DNA of 64,000 nucleotides from Alteromonas sp. LMIT006 (GCF_024300645.1 NZ_CP101291.1:1674001-1738000), one strand, 5' to 3'. Positions 53,383 through 64,000 are shown, counted from the stretch's first letter. Numbers and translations are program-made. Notes: a model not told the origin generated them from the sequence alone.

Positions 53383-55065
53383 TTAAGCCAGTTTAATGAT
53401 GACCGCTTGCCATGGCTTCAATTGATAATGACCAGATTCGACCACTAAGTCATCGTAGTTATTCAATTTCACATCAGATGACAACAGTTCACTGTCTAAG
53501 CTGACCGTCTGGTTATCACTAGAATAGTTTAATAGGATCAATAAAGTTTCATCGTCCAACGTGCGGGTGTAACTAAAGATGTTTGGATCTTCTAGTAAAT
53601 ACACTTTAAACGCACCATATATTAATGATAAGTGATTTTTGCGAAATGCAGTCAACGAACGAAAGTAGTTCAAGGGCGATTTTGGATCAGCTTCTTGTGC
53701 CGCAACGTTGATAGTTGGGTAATTTGGGGTCACTTTTAACCAAGGTTTACCTTGGGTAAAGCCTGCATTCGTCGAACTGTCCCATTGAATCGGAGTGCGC
53801 GCATTGTCTCTGCCACTGAGTTTATGAGAGTCAAGTAATGCTTGGGTATCACCGCCTTCTTGCTCGGTTAATTTATACCAATTGATGGTCATCAAATCGT
53901 TATAATCTTCAATGCTCTCAAATCGAGCATTGGTCATACCGATCTCGTCACCCATGTAATAATAAGGGGTGCCTCGCATAGTTAGGAGCATCGTACTGAG
54001 TAGTTTAGATGACGCTTCACGATGCTCATCACTGTCATCGCCAAACCACGATACTTGACGTGGAAAATCATGATTAGTATGCCATGTTGTGCCCCAACCA
54101 GCGTGATCAAACTCAACAGCCCAATCGCATAATATCTTTTTATATTTTACGAGATCACGATGGTCAGAGTTGACCATTTTCCTTGAATCTAACCCTAGCT
54201 CAACATGTTCGAAATGATAGTTCATATTGAGTTCTTGACGTGTTTCGTCTACGAGATCGTGGATGTTGTGAATGTGCGTACCTGGCCCTTCAGCCACCGT
54301 CATAATATCGTAGTGTTGCAACACTTCACGATTCATTTCGTGTAAATACTCATGCAGACGTGGTCCTTGGGCATACACATCAATCATTGCTTCGCCATGG
54401 ACACCTTCAAAGACCGGATAACCATCATGTTTAGAGATAAAGGTGATCACGTCCATGCGGAAACCATCGATGCCTTTTTTGAACCAAAAATGCATCATGT
54501 CATAAATCTCAGCACGGACCTTGGGGTTTTCCCAATTTAAATCCGGTTGTTCTACCGCAAAATAGTGTAAGTAGTAAGAGTTGGTCGCTTCATTGAAACG
54601 CCAAGCACTGGCGTCAGGGGCAAAAAAGCTCCAGCGCTCTGGTGGAGTACCATTTTCAGCCGGCCACCAATGGAAATAGTCGTAATACGGGTTATCTCGG
54701 GATTGAATGGCTTGTTGGAACCAGTAATGTTCGCTGGAGCAGTGGTTGACAACAAGGTCCATGACAACCTTGATACCACGTTCATGCATACCCTTGAGCA
54801 ATTCGTCAAAATCCGCCATATCGCCAAACTCTGACATGATGTCGCGGTAATCTGAAATATCATACCCATTATCGTGATTAGGCGATTTATAAATTGGGTT
54901 AAGCCAGACTACGTCAATACCAAGTGATTCAATGTAGTCAAGACGGTTTATAATTCCGCGTAAATCACCTATGCCGTCACCATTACTATCCTGGAAAGAA
55001 CGCGGATAAATTTGATAAACCACGGCCTCTTTCCACCATTCACGATTCATATTGGATAATAACAT
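53383..55065 (-). CDS. Cytosolic GH13 alpha-glucosidase (oligo-1,6-/maltose-type)
   Basis: A 560-aa protein without a signal peptide. It starts E-W-W-K-E-A-V-V-Y-Q-I-Y-P-R-S-F, the typical opening of the oligo-1,6-glucosidase / alpha-glucosidase subfamily. Catalytic regions: D-L-V-V-N-H, G-F-R-M-D-V (D205), V-A-E-G-P (E259) and N-H-D-F-P (D333). ATG 55065 has GGAG nine bases upstream; an internal ATG at 55050 is possible. It would finish the breakdown of maltooligosaccharides or related alpha-glucosides produced outside the cell by the enzymes at 37-41 kb. Confidence 0.88.
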   Translation of the reverse strand: MLLSNMNREWWKEAVVYQIYPRSFQDSNGDGIGDLRGIINRLDYIESLGIDVVWLNPIYKSPNHDNGYDISDYRDIMSEFGDMADFDELLKGMHERGIKVVMDLVVNHCSSEHYWFQQAIQSRDNPYYDYFHWWPAENGTPPERWSFFAPDASAWRFNEATNSYYLHYFAVEQPDLNWENPKVRAEIYDMMHFWFKKGIDGFRMDVITFISKHDGYPVFEGVHGEAMIDVYAQGPRLHEYLHEMNREVLQHYDIMTVAEGPGTHIHNIHDLVDETRQELNMNYHFEHVELGLDSRKMVNSDHRDLVKYKKILCDWAVEFDHAGWGTTWHTNHDFPRQVSWFGDDSDEHREASSKLLSTMLLTMRGTPYYYMGDEIGMTNARFESIEDYNDLMTINWYKLTEQEGGDTQALLDSHKLSGRDNARTPIQWDSSTNAGFTQGKPWLKVTPNYPTINVAAQEADPKSPLNYFRSLTAFRKNHLSLIYGAFKVYLLEDPNIFSYTRTLDDETLLILLNYSSDNQTVSLDSELLSSDVKLNNYDDLVVESGHYQLKPWQAVIIKLA

Positions 55066-55356
55066 CGAATAAAGTCTCCACTGCCACCTGAAGTCAGCAC
55101 CACCCAGGTGTTAATTAATTGTTATCAAAAGAAGATGGCAATTCTAAACTTAATCGTTTAAGAGTGCAATTTGTTTGGCTGAATAAAGGTAAAATTATTG
55201 TAATAAAATGCGTTCATTCCCAATTATGTGCTGTTTGACTAACCATGAGATAACCGGTTGTTTTTTGAACAAGAATAAAATCAAAGATGTATAGGCAAAA
55301 CAGAGGGCATTTGCTACCATAATTGCATCATTTGATTGGTCTAAAAAAACAACAAA

Positions 55357-56031
55357 ATGCATCTAACGTGTCAACACATCTCGAAGTCCTATCACGATGG
55401 TGATGATTGTATTCATGTTCTTCAAGACATTAACTTTGAGGTCGCAGCAGGTCAATCCATGGCAATTGTTGGCAGTTCAGGCTCCGGTAAAAGTACGCTG
55501 ATGCATATTTTGGGTGGCTTATCCTCACCAACCTCTGGTTCAGTGTGTGTTGGTGAGCATAATTTAGCTGATTTAAGAGATGATGAGTTAGCAAAAGTAC
55601 GCAACCAATACATTGGCTTTGTATATCAATTCCATCATTTATTGCCTGAGTTTACCGCGCTTGAAAACATTGCAATGCCTTTACTTATTCGTGGTGTGGC
55701 ACGCCATCAAGCTATGCAAGAAGCACAGCAATGGTTATCCCAGATTCGGCTTGAAGACCGCGCTGAGCACTTTCCCGCACAGTTATCAGGAGGTGAGCGT
55801 CAGCGCATAGCCATTGCTCGTGCAATGATCACAAAACCCGCGTTTTTGCTTGCCGATGAACCGACAGGCAACCTTGATGAAAGCAATGGTCAAGTCATCT
55901 TTGAATTGTTACTCGAGTTGCAGTTCAGTCATCAGACGGCATTAATTATTGTTACGCATGATATGAATTTAGCTAAAAGCCTTGAACGTCAGTATATTTT
56001 GCAACATGGACAGCTTACCTTATGTCCCTAG
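55357..56031 (+). CDS. lolD: Lipoprotein-releasing ABC transporter ATPase LolD
   Basis: 224 aa. Walker A G-S-S-G-S-G-K-S-T, Q-loop F-V-Y-Q-F-H-H-L-L-P-E-F, signature L-S-G-G-E-R-Q-R and Walker B F-L-L-A-D-E-P-T-G-N-L-D are all present. LolD powers release of outer-membrane lipoproteins from the inner membrane to LolA, directly relevant to the many lipoproteins in this window. It overlaps the permease gene by 10 bases. No lolC lies upstream. Confidence 0.93.
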   Translation: MHLTCQHISKSYHDGDDCIHVLQDINFEVAAGQSMAIVGSSGSGKSTLMHILGGLSSPTSGSVCVGEHNLADLRDDELAKVRNQYIGFVYQFHHLLPEFTALENIAMPLLIRGVARHQAMQEAQQWLSQIRLEDRAEHFPAQLSGGERQRIAIARAMITKPAFLLADEPTGNLDESNGQVIFELLLELQFSHQTALIIVTHDMNLAKSLERQYILQHGQLTLCP

Positions 56032-57248
56032 CATGGTTCCTCGCTAGACGCTTTCGCGCACACGCGCTGCAAGGCAGTAGTCGATTTATCAAAAATGCAG
56101 CGGTGACAGGCATTGCTTTGGGGTGTTGCGTATTAATCGTGTTGTTATCCATTCTCAATGGGTTTGAGCAGGCGCTTAAAACACGATTGCTGGCCAGTAT
56201 TCCTCATGCAGAGTTGTTTGCAGTAGAGAATAATGGTTTACCTGACGTGGCTCAATCAGTCATGGCAATTAAGCAACAACAAGGTGTTACCAATGCGTTT
56301 GCTTACAGTAAAGCAAGCGCGATGTTGCAGCGTGACAATCAGTTGGACGCATTGCAACTATTAGGATTACCGCTCGATAGCAAGCAACATCCGTTGTTTA
56401 AGTTTCGCACTGATTATGCACAAAATGCGATTTCTGATGCCGCCCATCCCTTGATTTTTTTGGGTAAACAACTGATTGCCAGCCACCAATACTTACCAGG
56501 GGATACGGTTGAGTTACTTCTGCCAAATCCGAACGACCCCAACTTTCGTTCTCCACAACTCGTTCGATTCACCTTAGCGGGTGAGTTGTATATTGGTGGA
56601 GGCGCAGACAATATTATTGGGTTAGTGGATCTGACTAGTTTACAATCACAGCTAGAACTTACCCATGCTGCTCAAGGGATCCAGATTTATTATGATGATC
56701 CTTTTGCGGCACAGGCAATGACTTATCAAATTGGTTACCAATTTCCATATCCAGTGTATATGTCTGATTGGACTCGTACCCATGGGCATTTATATCAAGA
56801 CATACTATTGGTTGAATTTATTGTGTACTTGGTCTTAGGGTTAGTCATTGCCGTAGCTTGTTTTAATATCGTGGTAACCTTAATGATGACGGTAAAACAC
56901 AAGCAAAAACAAATTGCCATTTTAAAAACCATGGGGATTGCACGTCAGGTACTTGTGTATACTTTTGTTTTATCTGGTTTGCAAAGCGCACTGACGGGGA
57001 TAGTGGTGGGATGCGTATTCGGTATTATGATAGCGTTGAATCTATCGGATGGGGTCCAAATACTACAAAACGCATTGGATGTATCTTTGTTATCGGCAGA
57101 TGTGTATTTTGTAGATGCTTTACCAGCACAGTTGCTTTGGAGTGATGTGTGGCTGACCGCCTTAATCGCGGTAATGTTGGCATTACTGGCAACGTATTAC
57201 CCAGCGAAAAAAGCCGCGAGCATCGTCGCGGCAGAGCATTTACACTAG
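56022..57248 (+). CDS. lolE: LolC/LolE-family lipoprotein-releasing permease
   Basis: A 408-aa MacB/LolCE-type permease: one N-terminal helix (A-V-T-G-I-A-L-G, then V-L-L-S-I-L-N-G-F), a large periplasmic domain (about 50-265) and three C-terminal helices with the cytosolic coupling segment K-Q-K-Q-I-A-I-L-K-T-M-G. Canonical systems have LolC before LolD and LolE after it; here only this permease is present, so either lolC is elsewhere or this protein acts as a LolF-like homodimer. Confidence 0.85.
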   Translation: MSLAWFLARRFRAHALQGSSRFIKNAAVTGIALGCCVLIVLLSILNGFEQALKTRLLASIPHAELFAVENNGLPDVAQSVMAIKQQQGVTNAFAYSKASAMLQRDNQLDALQLLGLPLDSKQHPLFKFRTDYAQNAISDAAHPLIFLGKQLIASHQYLPGDTVELLLPNPNDPNFRSPQLVRFTLAGELYIGGGADNIIGLVDLTSLQSQLELTHAAQGIQIYYDDPFAAQAMTYQIGYQFPYPVYMSDWTRTHGHLYQDILLVEFIVYLVLGLVIAVACFNIVVTLMMTVKHKQKQIAILKTMGIARQVLVYTFVLSGLQSALTGIVVGCVFGIMIALNLSDGVQILQNALDVSLLSADVYFVDALPAQLLWSDVWLTALIAVMLALLATYYPAKKAASIVAAEHLH

Positions 57249-58543
57249 ATCTTTACGTCCTCTACATCCGGGTCATTGAAGACGCTTTCGTCCAATTCAC
57301 CTTCAGACTTGGCGACAATGCAGGCAACCATGCAATCCCCAGTAACATTGACGGCAGTCCGCGTCATATCTAATAAGCGGTCTACACCGATAATTAAGGC
57401 AATGCCTTCAACCGGCAAATTCACTTGTTGCAGTACCATGGCGAGCATAATTAAGCCAACACCTGGCACACCGGCTGTACCGATTGAAGCTAAAGTTGCA
57501 GTAAGGATCACCAGCAAATAATCCGTCACCGACAAATCCACGCCATAGACTTGTGCGATAAAGACGGTTGCAACCCCTTGCATAATAGCCGTGCCGTCCA
57601 TGTTAATGGTGGCGCCTAAGGGGATGGTGAAACTGGCAACGCTTGGTTGCACCCCAAGCTTTTGTCGGGCAGTTGCCATCGTGACAGGGAGGGTGGCATT
57701 AGAACTTGAAGTACTAAAGGCAAACAAACACGTTTGCTTCATTTTATTTAATAGCATTCGCGGGTCTAATCCCGTAAGAGTTTTGAGTAAAACAGGATAG
57801 GTAACTAAACCATGGAATACTAAAACGAAGAATACTAAGAAAAAGTATTTCGCTAAACCTAATATGGTATCGAAGCCTATACTGGCAAATAATTTTGCCA
57901 TTAATACAAAGACACCATAAGGCGCAATGGCCATGACCATCGATACGATTTTCATCATGACGTTATTCAAGTCGTTAAACGCGGCCTTTATGCGCTCTCC
58001 GGAGTCACCAGCCAAGGTCAAAGCTACACCAAAAATGACTGCAAACACAATGATTTGCAACATATTACCTTGTGCCATCGATGCAATCGGATTGGATGGA
58101 AACATATTGACAAAGACTTGACTCAAAGCAGGGGCTTCTTTGGCGCTATAGGTTGCCTCTGTGGTCAGATTCAGCCCTTCACCTGGCGCGATAATCAATG
58201 CCGCAATAATAGCAGAGCTAATGGCGATGGCAGTGGTCGTGATGTAAAGAGCGATGGATTTACCGCCTAATGAACCGAGTTTTGCCGGCTCAGATAAACT
58301 GGATGTGCCGCAAACCAGTGATATAAATACGAGTGGCACGACTAGCATCTTTAAACTGGCGATGAAAATTTGACCTAAAGCACCGAATAATCCATCCACT
58401 ACATTATCGTTGAGCGAGACTCCAGCAATCACCAAATCGCCCGACTCGCCAAACACAGCATTTAAGAGTAAACCGGCTGCCGCACCGGCTACCATGCCGA
58501 TAAAAATACGAACGGTTAAGCTGAGTTTTTGAGGTTCTGTCAC
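57245..58543 (-). CDS. Dicarboxylate/glutamate:cation symporter (DAACS family)
   Basis: A 432-aa polytopic inner-membrane protein. Family signatures: the serine-rich hairpin F-S-T-S-S-S-N-A-T-L-P-V-T, the N-M-D-G-T-A-I-M-Q-G motif that binds substrate and cation, and G-I-D-R-L-L-D-M-T-R-T-A-V-N-V near the C-terminus. The final Arg region resembles glutamate/aspartate carriers (GltP-like). Convergent with the permease gene, overlapping by 4 bases. It lies next to astB, and import of amino acids before arginine or glutamate catabolism would fit. Confidence 0.9.
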   Translation of the reverse strand: MTEPQKLSLTVRIFIGMVAGAAAGLLLNAVFGESGDLVIAGVSLNDNVVDGLFGALGQIFIASLKMLVVPLVFISLVCGTSSLSEPAKLGSLGGKSIALYITTTAIAISSAIIAALIIAPGEGLNLTTEATYSAKEAPALSQVFVNMFPSNPIASMAQGNMLQIIVFAVIFGVALTLAGDSGERIKAAFNDLNNVMMKIVSMVMAIAPYGVFVLMAKLFASIGFDTILGLAKYFFLVFFVLVFHGLVTYPVLLKTLTGLDPRMLLNKMKQTCLFAFSTSSSNATLPVTMATARQKLGVQPSVASFTIPLGATINMDGTAIMQGVATVFIAQVYGVDLSVTDYLLVILTATLASIGTAGVPGVGLIMLAMVLQQVNLPVEGIALIIGVDRLLDMTRTAVNVTGDCMVACIVAKSEGELDESVFNDPDVEDVKI

Positions 58544-58613
58544 GTTGTTTCCTTTTGTTATTCTTATCTAATGACAAGCAGATTACCGTAACAAAACCTC
58601 AGATACAACGACC

Positions 58614-59975
58614 TTAATCTTGTTGAAAGGAATAGACACTGCCCAAGCCAAGGATTTGGGTCAATTCATCTAAAGCAGTGTAGGATTCGGTGAGCAAATT
58701 AGGATCAGCCAAATCGGCTGGAGCTAATTCGTCTCGATAATGTTTATCCACCCATTGATACAACACTTCAAACTGCTCAGAGGTTAAGAAACACTTGGGG
58801 TTTACTGCTTTTAGTTGAGCTTTATTTAGGGCTACGCGTAACCGGAGGCAGGCCGGTCCACCGCCGTTTTTCATAGATTGCTTAACATCCAAATAATGAA
58901 CGTGTTTAATCGGTGTCCCCGCGTCAGTGAGTTTGGATAAATACGCATGTACGGCGGCATTTTCACGACATTCTGTGGGCGCTATTAAGGCCATGTGAAC
59001 GTCGTCTTGTTCACGATTAATGGTCAGTAACTGGGTATTAAATAAATAGCTTTTCACGGCATCTTCCACACTTACTTCGACGGTCGGGACCTCAATAAAA
59101 TGCATATCTTTTATACCTACAGTCTCTCCTTTCTGAGCTAATTCAGTTTTAACTTGCACGGTATTGTGAAACGCCTGTTCATGGTAAAACAAAGTATTTT
59201 GATTCCCCACTGCAATCACGTCATTGTGAAACACACCTTGGTCAATGACGTCGGGATTTTGCAGTGCAAATACGCACTGGTTTTCATTTAAGCCGTGCAG
59301 ACGCGCAACCGCTTGTGAGGCTTCTAACGTGTGACGCGCTGGAAATTTGGTAGGCGCGGGTACATCGGGTCGCATGGCTGAGCGGCCGTAGACAAAAAAC
59401 TCGATACCAGTCTGGTCATATTGAGCACAGAAGCGAGTGTGATTCGCAGCGCCTTCATCGCCAAAGCTGTCTTGTTCAGGTAAATGGGTATGATGCGCAA
59501 AATGTGCCTCGTCTGAGAATACCGACTTGAGGATTGCGCCAGTTTGCGTCGGTTCAATGCTCCGATGCAGTTTATTATTTAGGTTCGCAGGCGTAAAATG
59601 CACTTTTCCATCTGCAGTATCGGCACTGGGAGACACCGTTGCGGCATTGGCTGTCCACATAGAAGAAGCCGAGTACATTGCCGCTAACAAAGCCGGTTCG
59701 GTTTTGGCGACCTTGTTGATGACTTGAGTATCACTGCCACTAAAACCCAGACGTCGTAAAATATTGATATCAGGTCGAGCGTTAGGGGCAAGTACACCTT
59801 GGGGCAAGCCTAATTCAGCCACTGTTTGCATTTTGCGGAGTCCTTGCTGGGCTGCAGCTTTGGGTTGACTGGTGCCTTTGGCATGTTGTTTGGATGCGAC
59901 ATTACCATAAGATAGGCCAGCATAATTATGTGTTGGGCCGACTAATCCATCAAAATTGACTTCTACGCCAGACAT
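58614..59975 (-). CDS. astB: N-succinylarginine dihydrolase
   Basis: A 453-aa enzyme of the arginine succinyltransferase pathway: N2-succinylarginine to N2-succinylornithine plus CO2 and two ammonia. The start ([17 protein letters not shown]), [10 protein letters not shown] and [14 protein letters not shown] are characteristic of AstB. E. coli AstB is 447 aa. Other ast genes are not adjacent; here it stands alone between the symporter and topA. Confidence 0.95.
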   Translation of the reverse strand: MSGVEVNFDGLVGPTHNYAGLSYGNVASKQHAKGTSQPKAAAQQGLRKMQTVAELGLPQGVLAPNARPDINILRRLGFSGSDTQVINKVAKTEPALLAAMYSASSMWTANAATVSPSADTADGKVHFTPANLNNKLHRSIEPTQTGAILKSVFSDEAHFAHHTHLPEQDSFGDEGAANHTRFCAQYDQTGIEFFVYGRSAMRPDVPAPTKFPARHTLEASQAVARLHGLNENQCVFALQNPDVIDQGVFHNDVIAVGNQNTLFYHEQAFHNTVQVKTELAQKGETVGIKDMHFIEVPTVEVSVEDAVKSYLFNTQLLTINREQDDVHMALIAPTECRENAAVHAYLSKLTDAGTPIKHVHYLDVKQSMKNGGGPACLRLRVALNKAQLKAVNPKCFLTSEQFEVLYQWVDKHYRDELAPADLADPNLLTESYTALDELTQILGLGSVYSFQQD

Positions 59976-60262
59976 ACAAGTTTCTCCAAAAGTATGATCG
60001 CTTGCTAGGCAACAAGCATAGTATAAGGATATAAATAAGGCGCTAGATTACTGTTAAAGCGTTGAGATGGCAAATTGATTTTATAAAAAAATCAATAAAA
60101 TTAATGGCTTACATCACTTAAAGTGGGTAAGTATGAAGATTTTCTTGTTTTATATGCAATTTACCGATATATCTTTAAAAAGAGATTGAGTATCAAATTT
60201 CCCCGTGTACAGCCAGATTTGTACAGTTATATATATGTTTTTCAAAGGATAAGCGTTTTCTC

Positions 60263-62914
60263 ATGGCAAAATCATTAGTCATAGTCGAGTCACCCGCCAA
60301 GGCGAAGACCATAAATAAATATTTAGGTAAGGATTTTATCGTAAAATCCTCCGTCGGACACATCCGCGACTTGCCAACCAAAGCATTGGGAAAAGTAGAA
60401 GCAAAGATCCCAGCTAAAGAATTAAAAACCTGGCCAGAAAAGAAAAAAGAAGAATATTTAAGACGCCATGAATACATGAAGTTGGTGGATCGTATGGGGG
60501 TCGACCCCGAAAATGATTGGCACGCCCATTACCAAATTCTACAAGGCAAAGAAAAGGTGGTCACCGAACTCAAAAAACTCGCCAAAGAAGCAGACACTAT
60601 TTATCTTGCAACGGATTTGGATAGAGAAGGTGAGGCCATTGCGTGGCATTTGCAAGAGTTACTTGGTGGCAAAGGCAAAACATTCCAGCGCGTGGTGTTT
60701 AATGAGATCACTAAATCGGCCATCCAAGATGCGTTTAGCGCCCCAGGCGAAGTCAATATAAATCGGGTCAACGCTCAGCAAGCACGTCGCTTTTTGGACC
60801 GTGTAGTGGGCTTTATGCTATCGCCACTATTGTGGAAAAAAGTGGCTCGAGGGTTATCCGCCGGTCGCGTGCAATCGGTTGCCATGCGCTTGGTGGTTGA
60901 AAAAGAACGCGAAATCAAAGCCTTTACCCCAGAGGAGTTTTGGGATATTCACGCTGATTTGCGTTATTCAACAGTGTCGCTGACTGATGTTCAACTCAAA
61001 ATGTTGGTCGCCAAATACCAAGATAAGGCATTTAAGCCGACCAACAAAGCAGAAGCGGAAGCGGCGACTTCTGCATTGCAAGCTCAGCAATATGTGGTTT
61101 CAGCAAGAGACAGTCGACCTACAACGTCAAAACCAAGTGCCCCATTTATTACGTCTACCTTACAACAAGCAGCTTCTACACGCTTAGGTTTTGGTGTTAA
61201 GAAGACGATGATGCTGGCACAACGCTTATATGAGGCGGGACACATCACCTATATGCGTACTGACTCAACGAATCTATCCAAAGAAGCCGTGAGCAGTGCA
61301 CGCGATTTTATTAATGAACACTTTGGCGCTCCTTATCTTCCATCGCAGCCGAACATCTATGGTGCTAAAGATAACGCACAAGAGGCTCACGAAGCCATCA
61401 GGCCGTCAAATGTGAATGTGCAAGGGGCAAGCCTGTCTGACATGGAAAGAGACGCACAGCGTCTTTATGAGCTCATCTGGCGTCAGTTTGTTGCCTGTCA
61501 GATGACCCCTGCTAAATATGACTCAACCACTTTACGCGTGAAAGCCGGCGATTATGAATTAACGGCTAAGGGGCGCGTATTGAAGTTTGCCGGGTGGACC
61601 AAAGTGCAAACGCAGATCAGCAAAAAAGGCGAAGACGTTACCTTACCTGATGTCAAAGTAGGGGATGTGCTTGCGCTTGAAAAGCTCGATCCCCAACAAC
61701 ATTTTACCAAGCCACCAGCGCGTTTTAACGAAGCATCTTTGGTTAAAGAGTTAGAAAAAAGAGGCATCGGTCGACCTTCGACTTACGCCAGTATTATTTC
61801 TACCATTCAAGATCGTGGATATGTGCATTTAGACAATAAACGCTTTTACGCAACGAAGATGGGCGAAATCGTTACAGACCGTCTCTCGCAAAACTTTGCT
61901 GACTTAATGTCCTATGACTTTACCGCCAAAATGGAACAACGCCTCGATGATGTTGCGCACGGACATAAAGCTTGGAAAGACGTATTAAACGCCTTTTATG
62001 ATGATTTTTATGCCTTATTGTTGATGGCAGAAAAACCAGAAGAAGACGGCGGCATGCATGCCAATAGTGCGGTACAAATCGAACTGGATTGTCCAGAGTG
62101 TTCGCGTCCGATGAATGTTCGTACCGCAAGCACAGGCGTGTTTTTGGGGTGTACAGGATACAACTTACCTCCCAAAGAGCGTTGCACTAAAACCTTAAAC
62201 CTCACACCTGGCGATGAAGCCGTTGCTGTGGTAGACGAGGAAGATTTTGAGACTGAAGCGCTGCGTGCTAAAAAACGCTGTCCTTTGTGTGACACCGCGA
62301 TGGATAGTTATTTGGTAAACGAAACCACCAAACTCCATGTGTGTGGAAATACGCCCAATTGTCCAGGTACTGAGATTGAGAAAGGCACATACAAGATCAA
62401 AGGTTATGATGGCCCCGTCTTGGAATGCGACAAATGCCAGTCTGATATGGAGCTCAAAAACGGCCGTTTTGGCAAATATTTTGATTGTACTAACGAAGCA
62501 TGCAAAAACACTCGTAAGTTACTCAAAAACGGGGAGCCTGCTCCACCGAAAGAAGATCCGGTGCATTTGCCAGAATTACCATGTCAAAAGTCGGAAGGAG
62601 CCTATTTTGTTCTGCGTGATGGCGCATCAGGTATTTTCTTAGCTGCGCATAACTTCCCTAAATCTAGAGAAACGCGAGCACCTTTAGTCAGTGAGCTTAA
62701 ACGCTTTAAGGACCGTATCTCGCCTAAGTTTTATTACCTAGCGGATGCACCAGCAAAGGATCCTGACGGACAACCTGCTATTGTTCGTTATAGTCGCAAA
62801 ACCAAACAGCAATACGTTATGTCAGAGAATGAAAACGGTAAAGCATCAGGTTGGGCTGCTTGGTTCCAAGAAGGTAAATGGGTAGTTGATGATAAACGCA
62901 AGAAAGCGAAGTAA
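60263..62914 (+). CDS. topA: DNA topoisomerase I
   Basis: An 883-aa type IA topoisomerase that relaxes negative supercoils. TOPRIM residues (V-E-S-P-A-K-A-K-T and A-T-D-L-D-R-E-G-E), the active-site Tyr in I-T-Y-M-R-T-D-S (Y330), H-E-A-I-R-P and G-R-P-S-T-Y-A are present. Three C-terminal tetracysteine zinc ribbons follow from about residue 615. The last 100 residues are basic. The length is close to E. coli TopA (865 aa). AAAGGAT precedes the start. Confidence 0.97.
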   Translation: MAKSLVIVESPAKAKTINKYLGKDFIVKSSVGHIRDLPTKALGKVEAKIPAKELKTWPEKKKEEYLRRHEYMKLVDRMGVDPENDWHAHYQILQGKEKVVTELKKLAKEADTIYLATDLDREGEAIAWHLQELLGGKGKTFQRVVFNEITKSAIQDAFSAPGEVNINRVNAQQARRFLDRVVGFMLSPLLWKKVARGLSAGRVQSVAMRLVVEKEREIKAFTPEEFWDIHADLRYSTVSLTDVQLKMLVAKYQDKAFKPTNKAEAEAATSALQAQQYVVSARDSRPTTSKPSAPFITSTLQQAASTRLGFGVKKTMMLAQRLYEAGHITYMRTDSTNLSKEAVSSARDFINEHFGAPYLPSQPNIYGAKDNAQEAHEAIRPSNVNVQGASLSDMERDAQRLYELIWRQFVACQMTPAKYDSTTLRVKAGDYELTAKGRVLKFAGWTKVQTQISKKGEDVTLPDVKVGDVLALEKLDPQQHFTKPPARFNEASLVKELEKRGIGRPSTYASIISTIQDRGYVHLDNKRFYATKMGEIVTDRLSQNFADLMSYDFTAKMEQRLDDVAHGHKAWKDVLNAFYDDFYALLLMAEKPEEDGGMHANSAVQIELDCPECSRPMNVRTASTGVFLGCTGYNLPPKERCTKTLNLTPGDEAVAVVDEEDFETEALRAKKRCPLCDTAMDSYLVNETTKLHVCGNTPNCPGTEIEKGTYKIKGYDGPVLECDKCQSDMELKNGRFGKYFDCTNEACKNTRKLLKNGEPAPPKEDPVHLPELPCQKSEGAYFVLRDGASGIFLAAHNFPKSRETRAPLVSELKRFKDRISPKFYYLADAPAKDPDGQPAIVRYSRKTKQQYVMSENENGKASGWAAWFQEGKWVVDDKRKKAK

Positions 62915-62946
62915 TTTCATTTCTTAAGCGACAAAAGTTAGATATT

Positions 62947-62978
62947 AAAAAAGGCACTTCATTGGGAAGTGCCTTTTT
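62947..62978. terminator. Bidirectional terminator between topA and rne
   Basis: AAAAAAGGCACTTC, loop ATTGG, GAAGTGCCTTTTT: a near-perfect stem with T runs on both strands, serving the convergent genes. Confidence 0.88.
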
Positions 62979-63003
62979 GGTTTGAATGATTCAAGTCATT
63001 CGA

Positions 63004-64000
63004 CTAGTCAACACTTGCTGGTCTAGTCATTGGAGCTTGTGCACGATTCACGACTGAGGCAATCGCTGCTTGGCGTGCAGTGCGAGCAATAGTCGGACGA
63101 GATGCATCATTTAATACGTTGATAACGATATCGCCAAACTCACTTTCTAACGCTTTTGGTAAAGCAGTAGGATGTGATGCTCGAGCTTTACTTGGTAATG
63201 CAGCTTGTTTAGTCGGTTCTGCATCCACTAACTTAGCTGGTTCAGCATCCACCGGGGGGTGAATATCAATACCCGGCTCAGTGACTGTCTCAGTAACGGC
63301 AATCTCGCTTTCAGCGACCATTTCCGTGACACTCGCCGTTTCCACTGCTTGGGTAACTTCAGCCGAGGTCGACGGTTCAGCTTGCTTACCAGATTCGGCC
63401 ATAATAGTCGCATCTTCGTTTTGTTCACTCACGACTGGCTCAACAACGTCTGATTCAACCGCATCGTCCAGTGGCAGTTCTGCTTGCGCCTGTTCTTGTT
63501 TGCGTTTTTGCCCCGCTGCACGTGCATGCCGTGGTGAGCGGCGAGAGCGAGTACGACGCTCTTTGTGTTCAGAGGCTTCATTCTCAGTGTTTTCAGCAGT
63601 ATGCTCTGACACCGACTCCGTTGCAACAGCTGAATCAGTGACTGGTTCAGGTTGCTCTGCCGCTGTATCCGGCGCTGAAGGTATTGTAACAGGTGCTTGA
63701 GTAGACTCAGATACGTTAGGAGTCTCGGTAACGCTTTCTTGCACAACCACTGATGAATCTAGTTCACCATTACTTTCTGCTTCAACTGGCGCTACACGAA
63801 CCGACCTGCGATTATCGCGACGCTTGCGACGTTCACGTGGTGGCTTGCTGACTGTTTCCGCTTCAGCAGCTTCACTGGCTGCACGTTTTGTCTCATTGCG
63901 CTCTGTTTTTGCATTGCGGTCTCTTTTGTCATGCTGTTCGTTGCGTTCGTTACGCTGAGAACGACGTGATTTAGACTTGCGTTCTTTATCTCCATGATCC
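63004..64000 (-). CDS. rne: Ribonuclease E, C-terminal part (partial)
   Basis: 331 codons plus stop, entering from beyond the right edge. The sequence is the disordered, charge-patterned tail of RNase E: an Arg-rich region (S-R-R-S-Q-R-N-E-R-N-E, R-E-R-R-K-R-R-D-N-R), a long acidic Val/Glu/Thr-rich stretch, a second basic patch (R-R-T-R-S-R-R-S-P-R-H-A-R) and the terminal A-P-M-T-R-P motif. These segments bind RNA and degradosome partners. The catalytic N-terminal half lies outside the window, so the call rests on this tail and on its position. Confidence 0.8.
   Translation of the reverse strand, partial: DHGDKERKSKSRRSQRNERNEQHDKRDRNAKTERNETKRAASEAAEAETVSKPPRERRKRRDNRRSVRVAPVEAESNGELDSSVVVQESVTETPNVSESTQAPVTIPSAPDTAAEQPEPVTDSAVATESVSEHTAENTENEASEHKERRTRSRRSPRHARAAGQKRKQEQAQAELPLDDAVESDVVEPVVSEQNEDATIMAESGKQAEPSTSAEVTQAVETASVTEMVAESEIAVTETVTEPGIDIHPPVDAEPAKLVDAEPTKQAALPSKARASHPTALPKALESEFGDIVINVLNDASRPTIARTARQAAIASVVNRAQAPMTRPASVD

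Noticed and set aside
63792-63995. Small minus-strand open frame near the right edge
   Set aside because: It is a shadow in another frame of the rne tail, which stays open to the window end.

Overview
The window looks like a chromosomal segment of a marine-type gammaproteobacterium, most like the Alteromonadales. I infer this from the housekeeping genes (dnaQ divergent from rnhA, hrpA, topA, astB, rne, lolD/lolE), the mid-40s GC impression, the many exported lipoproteins and outer-membrane proteins, and the starch-degrading genes. No species can be named from sequence alone. No transposase, integrase, phage gene or CRISPR array was seen.

Layout. (1) 1-3.1 kb: envelope polysaccharide genes: the 5' end of a WecA-like transferase, a membrane protein resembling a degenerate WbpM/CapD-type protein, and a complete WecA-like transferase. 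(2) 3.2-7.8 kb: two lipoproteins and a YjbH-family outer-membrane protein. (3) 7.8-22.1 kb: the most interesting part, a curli-like (type VIII secretion) locus. It has two large paralogous exported proteins (754 and 800 aa) built of about 20 short repeats of the form hydrophobic-x-G-x-x-N-x-hydrophobic. These are followed by CsgG-like and CsgF-like proteins, a LuxR/NarL-type response regulator, a 7TM histidine kinase, a CARDB-like lipoprotein and an exported HEAT-like protein, nearly all overlapping or a few bases apart. A di-heme peroxidase gene lies between the two repeat proteins on the other strand. Both repeat-protein genes carry the same ~175 bp upstream region, with an identical NarL-like 7-2-7 dyad exactly 90 bp before each start codon. 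(4) 22.1-32.2 kb: a two-gene lipoprotein block including a 2996-aa giant protein, precisely bracketed by a 67-bp perfect direct repeat of the 3' end of the HEAT gene. It looks like an insertion between that gene and its terminator. (5) 32.3-35.1 kb: three stand-alone LuxR-type HTH proteins of 68-75 aa around a HipB/HipA pair.

(6) 35.2-45 kb: EamA transporter, homocysteine methyltransferase, exported alpha-amylase plus GH31 enzyme, a truncated HTH-receiver protein, a beta-barrel candidate and a receiver-EAL phosphodiesterase. (7) 45-64 kb: core genes: isoaspartyl peptidase, hrpA, PilZ, rnhA/dnaQ, three identical tRNA-Asp genes behind a strong stable-RNA promoter, a metalloprotease-like protein, DUF2721, a GH13 glucosidase, lolD/lolE, a dicarboxylate/glutamate symporter, astB, topA and the 3' end of rne.

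How the parts may work together (inference): the kinase and regulator encoded in the curli-like operon would sense an envelope signal and activate both repeat-protein promoters through the shared dyad. CsgG-like and CsgF-like proteins would export and anchor the repeat proteins as surface fibres. The neighbouring lipoproteins, the YjbH protein and the polysaccharide genes would contribute to the same extracellular matrix. PilZ and EAL proteins elsewhere in the window show that c-di-GMP signalling operates in this cell.
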